From JAVBKB01 sp031554275 (lineage in GTDB: Bacteria; Bacillota; Bacilli; JARBTR01), in the NCBI GenBank assembly GCA_031554275.1, contig JAVBKB010000141.1:1-7091 (forward strand): 7,091 nucleotides of DNA. Direction: 5' to 3'. Shown here piece after piece: positions 1-5,283 of the stretch. Position 1 is the stretch's first letter; every line of letters begins with the position of its first letter. The notes beneath the pieces were generated by a model, which was not told the DNA's origin, searched no databases, and was given only the letters and a program-made list of their open reading frames with translations. The position numbers and the translations under genes were made by a program.

Positions 1-21
1 AATATAACAAAGTAATCGATG

Positions 22-46
22 AAGTGGGCATTTGTCCACTTTTTTT
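22..46 (+). terminator. Intrinsic terminator of an upstream, off-window gene
   Basis: An 8-bp stem (22-29 with 34-41, including one G-U pair) closes a 4-base ATTT loop and runs directly into seven T residues (40-46). This is the standard Rho-independent shape. It separates whatever lies before the window from the SPFH operon, whose promoter starts at 50. Bases 1-21 hold no feature I can name and may be the 3' end of the upstream transcript. Confidence 0.75.
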
Positions 47-49
47 GTC

Positions 50-78
50 TTGAATTAATGATATTAAAATGATATCAT
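50..78 (+). promoter_or_regulatory. Sigma-A-type promoter of the SPFH operon
   Basis: A TTGAAT -35 box (50-55) and a TATCAT -10 box (73-78) are separated by 17 bases. A TG at 70-71 gives an extended -10 (TGATATCAT). Transcription would begin near 85, leaving a leader of about 29 bases before the ATG at 114. The boxes lie just after the upstream terminator, as expected for a new transcription unit. The assignment rests on consensus match only. Confidence 0.6.
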
Positions 79-86
79 TATGATAA
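57..86 (+). repeat. Three ATGATA repeats at 11-bp spacing over the promoter (candidate operator)
   Basis: ATGATA occurs at 58-63, 69-74 and 80-85. The starts are exactly 11 bp apart, so all three copies face the same side of the helix. The middle copy is part of a perfect 12-bp palindrome, AATGATATCATT (68-79), which contains the -10 box. A repressor bound here would cover the promoter spacer, the -10 box and the start of transcription. The ribbon-helix-helix protein encoded in the same operon is the obvious candidate ligand. That link is inferred, not shown. Confidence 0.45.
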
Positions 87-113
87 CAAATAAAAATTAT
101 GGAGTTGAATCTT

Positions 114-992
114 ATGAGAGAACAAAATGTATTGAAGGCAAACGGTTTTTTGGCAGCAATTGTATTTTTAGCGGCTACAGGGTTTGCAGTTTATAATTTT
201 TATACGAATGTTTTTGATAAACTACCTGAAGTGGACGTCGGAAAAACAGCTATTTCAGTGGGCATACTATTTATTGTGTTTGTTCTGAGCACTGGATTTA
301 CTGTTGTTCAGCCAAATCAAGCATATGTCTATACTTTGTTTGGGAAGTATATTGGTGTGATCAAGCAGTCTGGTTTTTGGCTAACAGTACCATTTACAGT
401 AAGACGTCACGTCTCTTTACGCGTACTGAATTTCAACAGTGACAAATTGAAAGTAAATGATCTCGAAGGAAATCCAATTGAGATTGCTGCTGTAGTGGTG
501 TATAAAGTAGTAAACTCTGCGAAAGCAGTATTTGATGTAGAGGATTACAAGCAATTTGTGCATATTCAAAGTGAGACAGGAATTCGACATGTTGCTAGCC
601 AGTACCCCTATGACAATTTCAACGATGCAGATGAAATATCACTAAGACAGCATTCAGATGAGGTTTGTGAGGAGTTGAAACAGGATTTGCAAAAACGATT
701 TGAATTAGCTGGGGTTGAGATACTCGATGCCCGGATTATGCATTTAGCGTACTCAAATGAAATTGCTTCGGCAATGTTACAACGACAACAGGCAAAAGCA
801 GTGCTAGCAGCACGCCAAACAATTGTGTTAGGTGCTGTTTCTATGGTTAAAGATGCAATTCAACAACTAAGTGAGCAGAAAGTGGTCGAACTAGACGAAG
901 AGAAGAAGGCACAAATGGTGAATAATTTATTGGTAGCAATTGTATCTGAAAAGGGTACGCAACCCGTAATGAATAATGGTACAATATACTAA
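114..992 (+). CDS. SPFH/band-7 domain membrane protein (stomatin/prohibitin/flotillin superfamily)
   Basis: A 292-residue protein. Two hydrophobic segments (about residues 10-30 and 45-63) anchor it in the membrane. An SPFH/band-7 domain follows from about residue 64 to 230; it includes the hallmark region around YKVVNSAKAVFDVEDYKQFV (130-149) and the helical stretch AGVEILDARI to RQTIV (199-237), rich in Ala, Gln and charged residues. SPFH proteins form oligomeric membrane scaffolds that organise microdomains and often control proteases or other membrane proteins; the specific client here is unknown. There is no NfeD-type neighbour, so it is not the usual flotillin/NfeD pair. I chose the ATG at 114 because GGAG (101-104) sits 9 bases upstream of it. 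An in-frame ATG at 99 would add five residues but would place this ribosome binding site inside the gene. The stop codon overlaps the start of the next gene by one base. The family call is firm, the role is not. Confidence 0.88.
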   Translation: MREQNVLKANGFLAAIVFLAATGFAVYNFYTNVFDKLPEVDVGKTAISVGILFIVFVLSTGFTVVQPNQAYVYTLFGKYIGVIKQSGFWLTVPFTVRRHVSLRVLNFNSDKLKVNDLEGNPIEIAAVVVYKVVNSAKAVFDVEDYKQFVHIQSETGIRHVASQYPYDNFNDADEISLRQHSDEVCEELKQDLQKRFELAGVEILDARIMHLAYSNEIASAMLQRQQAKAVLAARQTIVLGAVSMVKDAIQQLSEQKVVELDEEKKAQMVNNLLVAIVSEKGTQPVMNNGTIY

Positions 993-1147
993 TGGCTGAA
1001 AAGAAAAAATTTCTTCTGCGTTTAGATCCACTCACTTATGATTCGTTAGAAAAATGGGCTTCAGATGAACTCCGTAGTATAAATGCCCAAATAGAAATAG
1101 TTTTGAAAAAAGCGTTGAAGGACGCAGGCAGAGAAACAAAGAAATGA
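992..1147 (+). CDS. Small ribbon-helix-helix (Arc/MetJ-type) DNA-binding protein
   Basis: A 51-residue basic protein. Its layout fits a minimal ribbon-helix-helix fold: a short beta strand (KKKFLLRLD, residues 4-12), helix A (PLTYDSLEKWASDEL, 13-27), a turn (RSIN, 28-31) and helix B (AQIEIVLKKALKDAG, 32-46). Such proteins dimerise through the strand, which enters the DNA major groove, and usually bind tandem or inverted half-sites. Many are autoregulators or antitoxins. Its ATG lies inside the TAATG junction with the SPFH stop and there is no strong Shine-Dalgarno, so translation is probably coupled to the SPFH gene. No toxin-like reading frame is adjacent, which argues against a simple toxin-antitoxin pair. 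The phased ATGATA repeats at the operon promoter could be its target. Fold confidence is high; target and function are inferred. Confidence 0.82.
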   Translation: MAEKKKFLLRLDPLTYDSLEKWASDELRSINAQIEIVLKKALKDAGRETKK

Positions 1148-1181
1148 TTGCTTAATAGTCGAGACCTATTAGTGAATTGTG

Positions 1182-1186
1182 AAGGA
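1182..1186 (+). promoter_or_regulatory. Ribosome binding site of the TraB-family gene
   Basis: AAGGA lies 8 bases before the ATG at 1195. The 47-base gap from the ribbon-helix-helix stop holds only a weak 6-bp inverted repeat (1153-1158 with 1165-1170) without a T-run, and no convincing promoter. Read-through from the SPFH promoter is therefore likely. Confidence 0.6.
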
Positions 1187-1194
1187 ATGAGAAA

Positions 1195-2178
1195 ATGAAG
1201 AACAAAAACGGACAGTACATTCTTGCGATTGTTGCTTTGATTGCCTTGGCTGTTATGATGTTTCTGGGATTTCAAAGGTATGGTCAGGCAATTGAGAATA
1301 GAGGTAAGAAGGATCAAGTTGAAGCCGTTTCGAAATCTGGTGATAAACAGAAAGAGAAAACAGACAAGAATAATCAAGACAACGGTGGAGAAACATCTTC
1401 AATTGATTGGCCATTATACAAAGTGACTAAAGGCGACAGTACTGTTTATGTATTGGGAACAATTCATGCTGGGAATAAAGAGATGTATCCATTTCCAGAC
1501 AAAATACAAGATGCTATCTCCTCGTCGAAATATCTAGTCACTGAAGTGGATTTGGAATCTATCAAGGATAGTGAAACAGCACATCTGATGATTGATGCAG
1601 CTACATTAGAAGGTGGTAAAACAATTAATGATTATTTAAGTGATGAAAGTGAACAATATCTAGAGAAATTGTCGGAACAATACGACACACCAGTCGAGAT
1701 GATTCAAAAGTTCCAACCTTGGTTTATTATTTCTTACTTTCAAATACTGGATCTAGACGAATCGGGTCTGGCATCTGAATATGCTGTTGATGACAATGTC
1801 TATGAATATGCAAAGAAAGAAAAGCTGAAATTCAAGCATCTTGAAGAGGCTGCTGATCAAATCAATGCTTTTGTAGAAACGTTTCCACTTGAAAGTGCTG
1901 ATGAAATTATTCAAGCGATTCCTGAAATGGAGGAAGCTAGAAAAGCAACTGAAGAATTATATGATATATATGTATCGGGTTCAATTGACAAGCTGGTGGA
2001 AGAAGAAATTCCTGATGCCATGTTGAAGGATAGAAATCTTAAATGGGTTCCGCAAATTGAGGAATATTTCGAGAGCGGAGATACACATTTTATCGCAGTA
2101 GGTGCTGCTCATTTAGTTGGCGAAAATGGGATTCTAACGATTCTACAAGATAAAGGCTATTCAGTAGAGAAGCAGTAA
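1195..2178 (+). CDS. TraB/GumN-family protein with N-terminal membrane anchor
   Basis: A 327-residue protein. Residues about 8-26 form one hydrophobic segment preceded by Lys residues, with no lipobox cysteine, so it is a signal anchor or an uncleaved signal peptide. A charged, low-complexity linker (about 31-70, rich in K, E, D, Q, N) leads to a TraB/GumN domain (about 71-325) that should lie outside the membrane. Family marks are the first GxxH motif GTIH (88-91), TEVD (116-119), a YAVDD segment (196-200) where relatives usually have a GVD/GID-type motif, LEE (216-218), DRN (279-281), and the second GxxH motif GAAHLVG (303-309) followed by the typical GYSVEKQ end. Related eukaryotic Tiki proteins are metal-dependent proteases that use the two GxxH motifs and acidic residues. 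Bacterial members are largely uncharacterised, so a protease role is an inference. It probably shares a transcript with the SPFH gene. Confidence 0.85.
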   Translation: MKNKNGQYILAIVALIALAVMMFLGFQRYGQAIENRGKKDQVEAVSKSGDKQKEKTDKNNQDNGGETSSIDWPLYKVTKGDSTVYVLGTIHAGNKEMYPFPDKIQDAISSSKYLVTEVDLESIKDSETAHLMIDAATLEGGKTINDYLSDESEQYLEKLSEQYDTPVEMIQKFQPWFIISYFQILDLDESGLASEYAVDDNVYEYAKKEKLKFKHLEEAADQINAFVETFPLESADEIIQAIPEMEEARKATEELYDIYVSGSIDKLVEEEIPDAMLKDRNLKWVPQIEEYFESGDTHFIAVGAAHLVGENGILTILQDKGYSVEKQ

Positions 2179-2239
2179 TATTCCTTTCGCCCACTTAGAA
2201 ATTTCTCGTGCTACTTTATGTTTTTTATGGAAACAGGAT

Positions 2240-2317
2240 AAAAGCCGTAAATCAAGTAAGCATTCCATCATGTTAGATTGTTCTAGCATCATGTTAGCTT
2301 TCAGATTTGCGGCTTTT
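2240..2317. terminator. Nested hairpin, probable bidirectional terminator
   Basis: A 14-bp outer stem (2240-2253 with 2304-2317, one U-G wobble) begins with AAAAGCC and ends with GGCTTTT, so either strand's transcript has a stem followed by four U residues. The 50-base interior contains a second hairpin of 8 bp (2270-2277 with 2282-2289) with a 4-base loop, and two copies of CATCATGTTAG (2266-2276 and 2287-2297). Position after the TraB-family stop fits termination. The large structured loop is unusual for a simple terminator, and the T-run is short. Confidence 0.5.
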
Positions 2318-2325
2318 CAAATAAT

Positions 2326-2366
2326 GAAATAGAACCACCTATCAGGTTGCGGTTCAATACTATTTC
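2326..2366. repeat. Bulged inverted repeat
   Basis: Three stacked helices can form: 7 bp (2326-2332 with 2360-2366), 4 bp (2333-2336 with 2351-2354) and 4 bp (2337-2340 with 2344-2347). They are closed by a 3-base loop, with a 5-base and a 3-base bulge both on the 3' side. No T-run follows on either strand, so it is not an obvious terminator. Its function is unknown; it may stabilise a transcript's 3' end. Confidence 0.35.
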
Positions 2367-2378
2367 GCAGGGTTTCCT

Positions 2379-2461
2379 AAAAAACTGAGAATAATATGTG
2401 ATGAATTCTTCGCTCACTATTTGCTGTGTAAGATAAAAAAATTACGAGCAAATTATTCTCA
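2379..2461 (-). terminator. Probable terminator of plsY, formed by a long inverted repeat
   Basis: A perfect 10-bp inverted repeat (2386-2395 with 2452-2461) is followed on the minus strand by G and then six T residues (the A-run at 2379-2384 on the plus strand). That is terminator-like for a transcript leaving plsY, whose stop lies 48 bases before it. The 56-base interior can fold a further hairpin: 5 bp (2421-2425 with 2447-2451) plus 4 bp (2428-2431 with 2442-2445). The stem is AT-rich and the loop long, so efficiency is uncertain. Confidence 0.45.
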
Positions 2462-2508
2462 AATTATACGGGCAATCAAGAAAATCAACTACATAGTTGC
2501 GAAACAGT

Positions 2509-3108
2509 TTAAATCCAGGTTACTTTTGGTTCTGTCTTTTCTCGAATCCGAATTATATTAGTTCTGTGTCTTATTAGAATGAATACTGATAACACTGCCA
2601 AAAGCGCTAGTAGTTGCCAACCACCAGAGAACCAAATGAATGAGACAAGCGAGTAGAGAAATCCTGAGACGGCTGCAGCCATCGAGGATAATGATACATA
2701 TTTTGTTAGCTTGAGGCAAAGCACGAAAACCACAATTATAAGCAAAAATAGGTAGGGGTTATATGCTAGAATAACACCACAAGAGGTTGCAACTGCTTTG
2801 CCACCTCGGAAACCTGCAAATATTGGGAAAACATGTCCGATTACCGCAAGAATACCTAGATATATAGGATCGATTACATCCGTGCCAAGGAAAACTGGCA
2901 AGAGGACTGCAATTGCCCCCTTGGCAATATCCAATATGGTCACAGCGATACCAGCTTTTTTTCCGAGCACACGAAAAGAATTCGTTGCACCAAGGTTTCC
3001 GCTGCCGAAATTACGAATATCTTTATTGAAAAAAACTTTTCCTATTAGGAGACCTGAAGGAATGGAGCCTAATAAATAGGCTGAGATTAGTAGAACAAAG
3101 ATCATCAT
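2509..3108 (-). CDS. plsY: Acyl-phosphate:glycerol-3-phosphate acyltransferase PlsY
   Basis: A 199-residue multi-pass membrane enzyme that transfers an acyl group from acyl-phosphate (made by PlsX) to the sn-1 position of glycerol-3-phosphate, giving lysophosphatidate for phospholipid synthesis. The family motifs are all present: GSIPSG (residues 14-19), the glycine-rich FGSGNLGATN (34-43), GHVFPIFAGFRGGKAVAT (91-108), KYVSLSSM (136-143) and the C-terminal RHRTNIIRIREKTEPK (180-195). Several hydrophobic stretches separate them (about 1-23, 52-74, 79-99, 114-133, 140-160, 164-180), and the length is normal for the family. The first ATG is preceded by AGGA (minus strand, 3119-3116) at 7 bases; the second codon is also ATG and could serve, at 10 bases. 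It is divergent from parE, the same arrangement as yneS (plsY) and parE-parC in Bacillus subtilis. The relatives I recall usually have Gly before TE in the last motif; here it is Lys, which is minor. Confidence 0.96.
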   Translation of the reverse strand: MMIFVLLISAYLLGSIPSGLLIGKVFFNKDIRNFGSGNLGATNSFRVLGKKAGIAVTILDIAKGAIAVLLPVFLGTDVIDPIYLGILAVIGHVFPIFAGFRGGKAVATSCGVILAYNPYLFLLIIVVFVLCLKLTKYVSLSSMAAAVSGFLYSLVSFIWFSGGWQLLALLAVLSVFILIRHRTNIIRIREKTEPKVTWI

Positions 3109-3139
3109 AAATAATTCCTATCTAGAGTAATTTTATTTT

Positions 3140-3169
3140 ATTTTACCATGATCTTGTGTATTGAAACAA
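3140..3169 (-). promoter_or_regulatory. Candidate plsY promoter (extended -10)
   Basis: Reading the minus strand, TTGTTT (3169-3164) and TAAAAT (3145-3140) are 18 bases apart, and TGG directly before the -10 makes it an extended -10. Transcription would start near 3133, about 25 bases before the plsY ATG. A perfect 7-bp inverted repeat (TTACCAT 3143-3149, ATGGTAA 3169-3175) covers both boxes. Confidence 0.45.
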
Positions 3170-3177
3170 TGGTAAGT

Positions 3178-3194
3178 TTGTAACTAGGTACTAA
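3178..3194 (-). promoter_or_regulatory. FapR-like half-operator between plsY and parE
   Basis: The minus strand reads TTAGTACCTAGTTACAA. As I recall it, the operator of FapR, the malonyl-CoA-sensing lipid synthesis repressor of Bacillales, is a palindrome of the type TTAGTACCTRGTACTAA. The left half and centre match and the right half does not. The site is centred about 53 bases upstream of the predicted plsY start of transcription, farther than a simple repressor site. This is tentative. Confidence 0.25.
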
Positions 3195-3233
3195 TTGTTA
3201 GTCACAAAATCCAAATATTTTATTCCGCCATGA

Positions 3234-3263
3234 TTGAAAAAAAGGTTTTATTAGTGGTAAAGT
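3234..3263 (+). promoter_or_regulatory. Candidate parE-parC promoter (extended -10)
   Basis: TTGAAA (3234-3239) and TAAAGT (3258-3263) are separated by 18 bases, with TGG just before the -10 (extended -10). Transcription would start near 3270, giving a leader of about 58 bases to the ATG at 3328. An upstream in-frame ATG at 3265 would lie before this start point, which supports the shorter ParE. Confidence 0.45.
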
Positions 3264-3315
3264 AATGAAGGATTATTTATCAAGAGGGTTTGAATTTGAA
3301 ATATTTATTGGGGTT

Positions 3316-3320
3316 GGGAG
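3316..3320 (+). promoter_or_regulatory. Ribosome binding site that sets the parE start
   Basis: GGGAG lies 7 bases before the ATG at 3328. The upstream in-frame ATG at 3265 has no comparable site. Confidence 0.75.
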
Positions 3321-3327
3321 ATTAGAA

Positions 3328-5283
3328 ATGGTAAGAGCTAAGGATGTATCAAGCTATAATGAGGACGCCATTCAGATTCTTGAAGGTTTAGAGGCTGTCC
3401 GTAAAAGACCAGGTATGTACATTGGTAGCACAGATACTAGAGGGTTACATCATCTTGTATATGAAATTGTTGATAACTCAGTTGATGAGGCATTAGCTGG
3501 TTTTGGTGATGAAATCGTGATCCGAATCCATGATGATAATAGTATCAGCGTATCAGATAAGGGGCGTGGTATGCCAACTGGTATGCATAAATCGGGAAGA
3601 CCTACACCTGAGGTCATTCTCACAGTGCTTCATGCAGGGGGGAAGTTTGGTCAAGGTGGCTACACTACTTCTGGGGGTTTGCACGGAGTAGGCGCTTCTG
3701 TTGTGAATGCACTTTCTGAATGGCTTGTCGTCACGATCCATCGAGATGGGGAAATTTATGAGCAACGGTTTGAGAATGGTGGCACACCTGTTACGACATT
3801 GAAAAAAATAGGCAAAACCAATCAAACAGGTACGACTATCCATTTCAAACCTGATCCAACGATTTTTTCGACAATAGTTTATAATTACGACACATTGTCT
3901 GAGCGCCTACGTGAGTCCGCATTTTTATTAAAAGATTTAAAAATAGAGTTAAATGATGATCGTAATGATGTCAAAGAGATTTTTCATTATGAAAATGGTA
4001 TTGAGGCATTTGTGCTTTACATCAATGAGGAGAAGGATACCCTTCATAAAGTTGTCAGTTTCGGAGGGAAAAATGCCGAAATGGGTATTGAATTCTCATT
4101 TCAATACAATGATGGTTATTCTGAAAATATTTTGTCTTTTGTTAATAATGTGCGTACGAAGGACGGCGGTACACATGAGGTTGGTGCAAAGACCGCTATC
4201 ACAAGAGCTTTCAATGATTATGCACGAAAACAAAATTTGTTGAAAGAAAAGGATAAGAATCTGGAAGGCGCTGATATTCGCGAGGGAATTACTGCGATTA
4301 TTTCTGTGCGGATTCCAGAGCATCTCCTGCAATTTGAGGGACAAACAAAAAGCAAATTAGGAACCAGTGAAGCGCGTTCAGCAGTTGATAACCTTGTATA
4401 TGAGCATATTGGCTATTATCTGAATGAGAATCTAGATGTTGCAACGATGCTTGTGCGAAAAGCCGTCAAGGCCTCACAAGCGCGTGAAGCAGCTCGTAAA
4501 GCGCGTGAAGAGGCGCGTAGTGACAAAAAGAAAAAGAAAAATGATGGGTTATTAGTAGGTAAGCTGACACCTGCTCAATCGCGTAACCCAAAAAGAAATG
4601 AGTTATTTCTCGTTGAAGGTGACTCGGCGGGTGGTTCTGCAAAACAAGGACGTGACCGCAAGTTTCAAGCGATCTTACCACTTCGTGGAAAGGTTTTGAA
4701 CACAGAGAAAGCAAAGCTAGAGGATATCTATAAGAATGAAGAAATCAAAATGATTATCCATGCAATTGGTGGTGGTGTTGGCAGTGATTTCGATATCAAT
4801 GATATTAATTATGAAAAGATAATTATCATGACTGATGCTGATACGGATGGTGCACATATTCAGGTGTTGCTGCTTACATTCTTTTTCCGCTACATGAAAC
4901 CGTTGATTGAGCATGGAAAAATATTTATTGCTTTGCCTCCACTTTTTAAAGTGAGTAAGGGTGCAGGGAAGAACGAAGTGATTGAGTATTCATGGAGCGA
5001 AGTAGAGCTTAACGACGCCATCAAAAAGGTCGGTAAGGGTTACATGTTGCAACGATATAAAGGGTTAGGTGAGATGAATGCTGACCAGCTATGGGAAACA
5101 ACAATGGATCCAACCTTACGTACTTTGATTCGAGTATCCATTGATGATTTAGCGTTAGCAGAAAGACGTGTCTCAACTCTTATGGGTGACAAACCAGAAC
5201 CGAGAAGAAGATGGATTGAGTCAAATGTAGATTTCGGCTTAGAAGATGATTCGAAATTCATAGAGGCAGGTGATCAGGCGTGA
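3328..5283 (+). CDS. parE: DNA topoisomerase IV subunit B (ParE)
   Basis: A 651-residue ATPase subunit of topoisomerase IV, the type IIA enzyme that unlinks replicated chromosomes. With ParC it forms an A2B2 complex. The GHKL ATPase domain shows YEIVDNSVDEA (residues 45-55, with catalytic Glu46 and Mg-binding Asn50), DKGRGMP (77-83), and GGLHGVGASVVNALS (116-130). The transducer domain contributes QTK (339-341). A basic linker (about 384-405, rich in Arg and Lys) leads to the TOPRIM domain: EGDSAGG (430-436), PLRGK (451-455) and DADTDGAH (503-510), which supply the metal-binding acidic residues. The GyrB/ParE C-terminal motif QRYKGLGEMNADQLWETTM (575-593) follows. The length and sequence match Bacillus ParE rather than GyrB; there is no large insertion, and parC follows directly. 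I chose the ATG at 3328 for its ribosome binding site and because the protein then begins as relatives do, shortly before NEDAIQILEGLEAVRKRPGMYIG. It overlaps parC by 4 bases. Confidence 0.97.
   Translation: MVRAKDVSSYNEDAIQILEGLEAVRKRPGMYIGSTDTRGLHHLVYEIVDNSVDEALAGFGDEIVIRIHDDNSISVSDKGRGMPTGMHKSGRPTPEVILTVLHAGGKFGQGGYTTSGGLHGVGASVVNALSEWLVVTIHRDGEIYEQRFENGGTPVTTLKKIGKTNQTGTTIHFKPDPTIFSTIVYNYDTLSERLRESAFLLKDLKIELNDDRNDVKEIFHYENGIEAFVLYINEEKDTLHKVVSFGGKNAEMGIEFSFQYNDGYSENILSFVNNVRTKDGGTHEVGAKTAITRAFNDYARKQNLLKEKDKNLEGADIREGITAIISVRIPEHLLQFEGQTKSKLGTSEARSAVDNLVYEHIGYYLNENLDVATMLVRKAVKASQAREAARKAREEARSDKKKKKNDGLLVGKLTPAQSRNPKRNELFLVEGDSAGGSAKQGRDRKFQAILPLRGKVLNTEKAKLEDIYKNEEIKMIIHAIGGGVGSDFDINDINYEKIIIMTDADTDGAHIQVLLLTFFFRYMKPLIEHGKIFIALPPLFKVSKGAGKNEVIEYSWSEVELNDAIKKVGKGYMLQRYKGLGEMNADQLWETTMDPTLRTLIRVSIDDLALAERRVSTLMGDKPEPRRRWIESNVDFGLEDDSKFIEAGDQA

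Larger units (their letters stand above)
2179..2508. other. Convergent intergenic region with three inverted-repeat structures
   Basis: About 330 bases separate the stop codons of the TraB-family gene (plus) and plsY (minus). I see no reading frame with a ribosome binding site on either strand. The region holds three successive inverted-repeat structures (2240-2317, 2326-2366, 2386-2461), listed separately, and a short palindrome just after the plsY stop (2486-2499, CAACTA and TAGTTG around CA). Two-way transcription termination is the simplest role. No transposase remnant or target-site duplication is evident. Confidence 0.6.

Noticed and set aside
99..113. Upstream ATG for the SPFH protein
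   Set aside because: The good GGAG at 101-104 lies within this extension and serves the ATG at 114.
992..1147. Toxin-antitoxin system with the small ribbon-helix-helix protein as antitoxin
   Set aside because: Neither neighbour resembles a toxin: one is a full SPFH protein and the other a TraB/GumN protein.
1153..1170. Inverted repeat TAATAG/CTATTA before the TraB-family gene as a terminator
   Set aside because: Only 6 AT-rich pairs and no T-run.
1036..1377. 113-codon minus-strand frame opposite the ribbon-helix-helix and TraB-family genes
   Set aside because: It overlaps two genes with clear family features, shows no recognisable domain and no ribosome binding site; a shadow frame.
2329..2357. 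Possible minus-strand promoter (TTGAAC, 17 bases, TTCTAT) that could start a small RNA through the 2240-2317 hairpin
   Set aside because: The -10 box matches only half the consensus and overlaps the bulged hairpin; too weak to list as a feature.
2798..3079. 93-codon plus-strand frame opposite plsY
   Set aside because: Antisense to the conserved PlsY motifs; rich in Pro, Arg and Lys as expected from a mirrored membrane protein gene.
3265..3327. N-terminal extension of ParE by 21 residues from an upstream in-frame ATG
   Set aside because: There is no ribosome binding site for it, it would start before the predicted transcription start, and relatives begin near the ATG at 3328, which has GGGAG at 7 bases.
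3953..4243. 96-codon plus-strand frame within parE
   Set aside because: It lies in another frame of a gene conserved over its full length.
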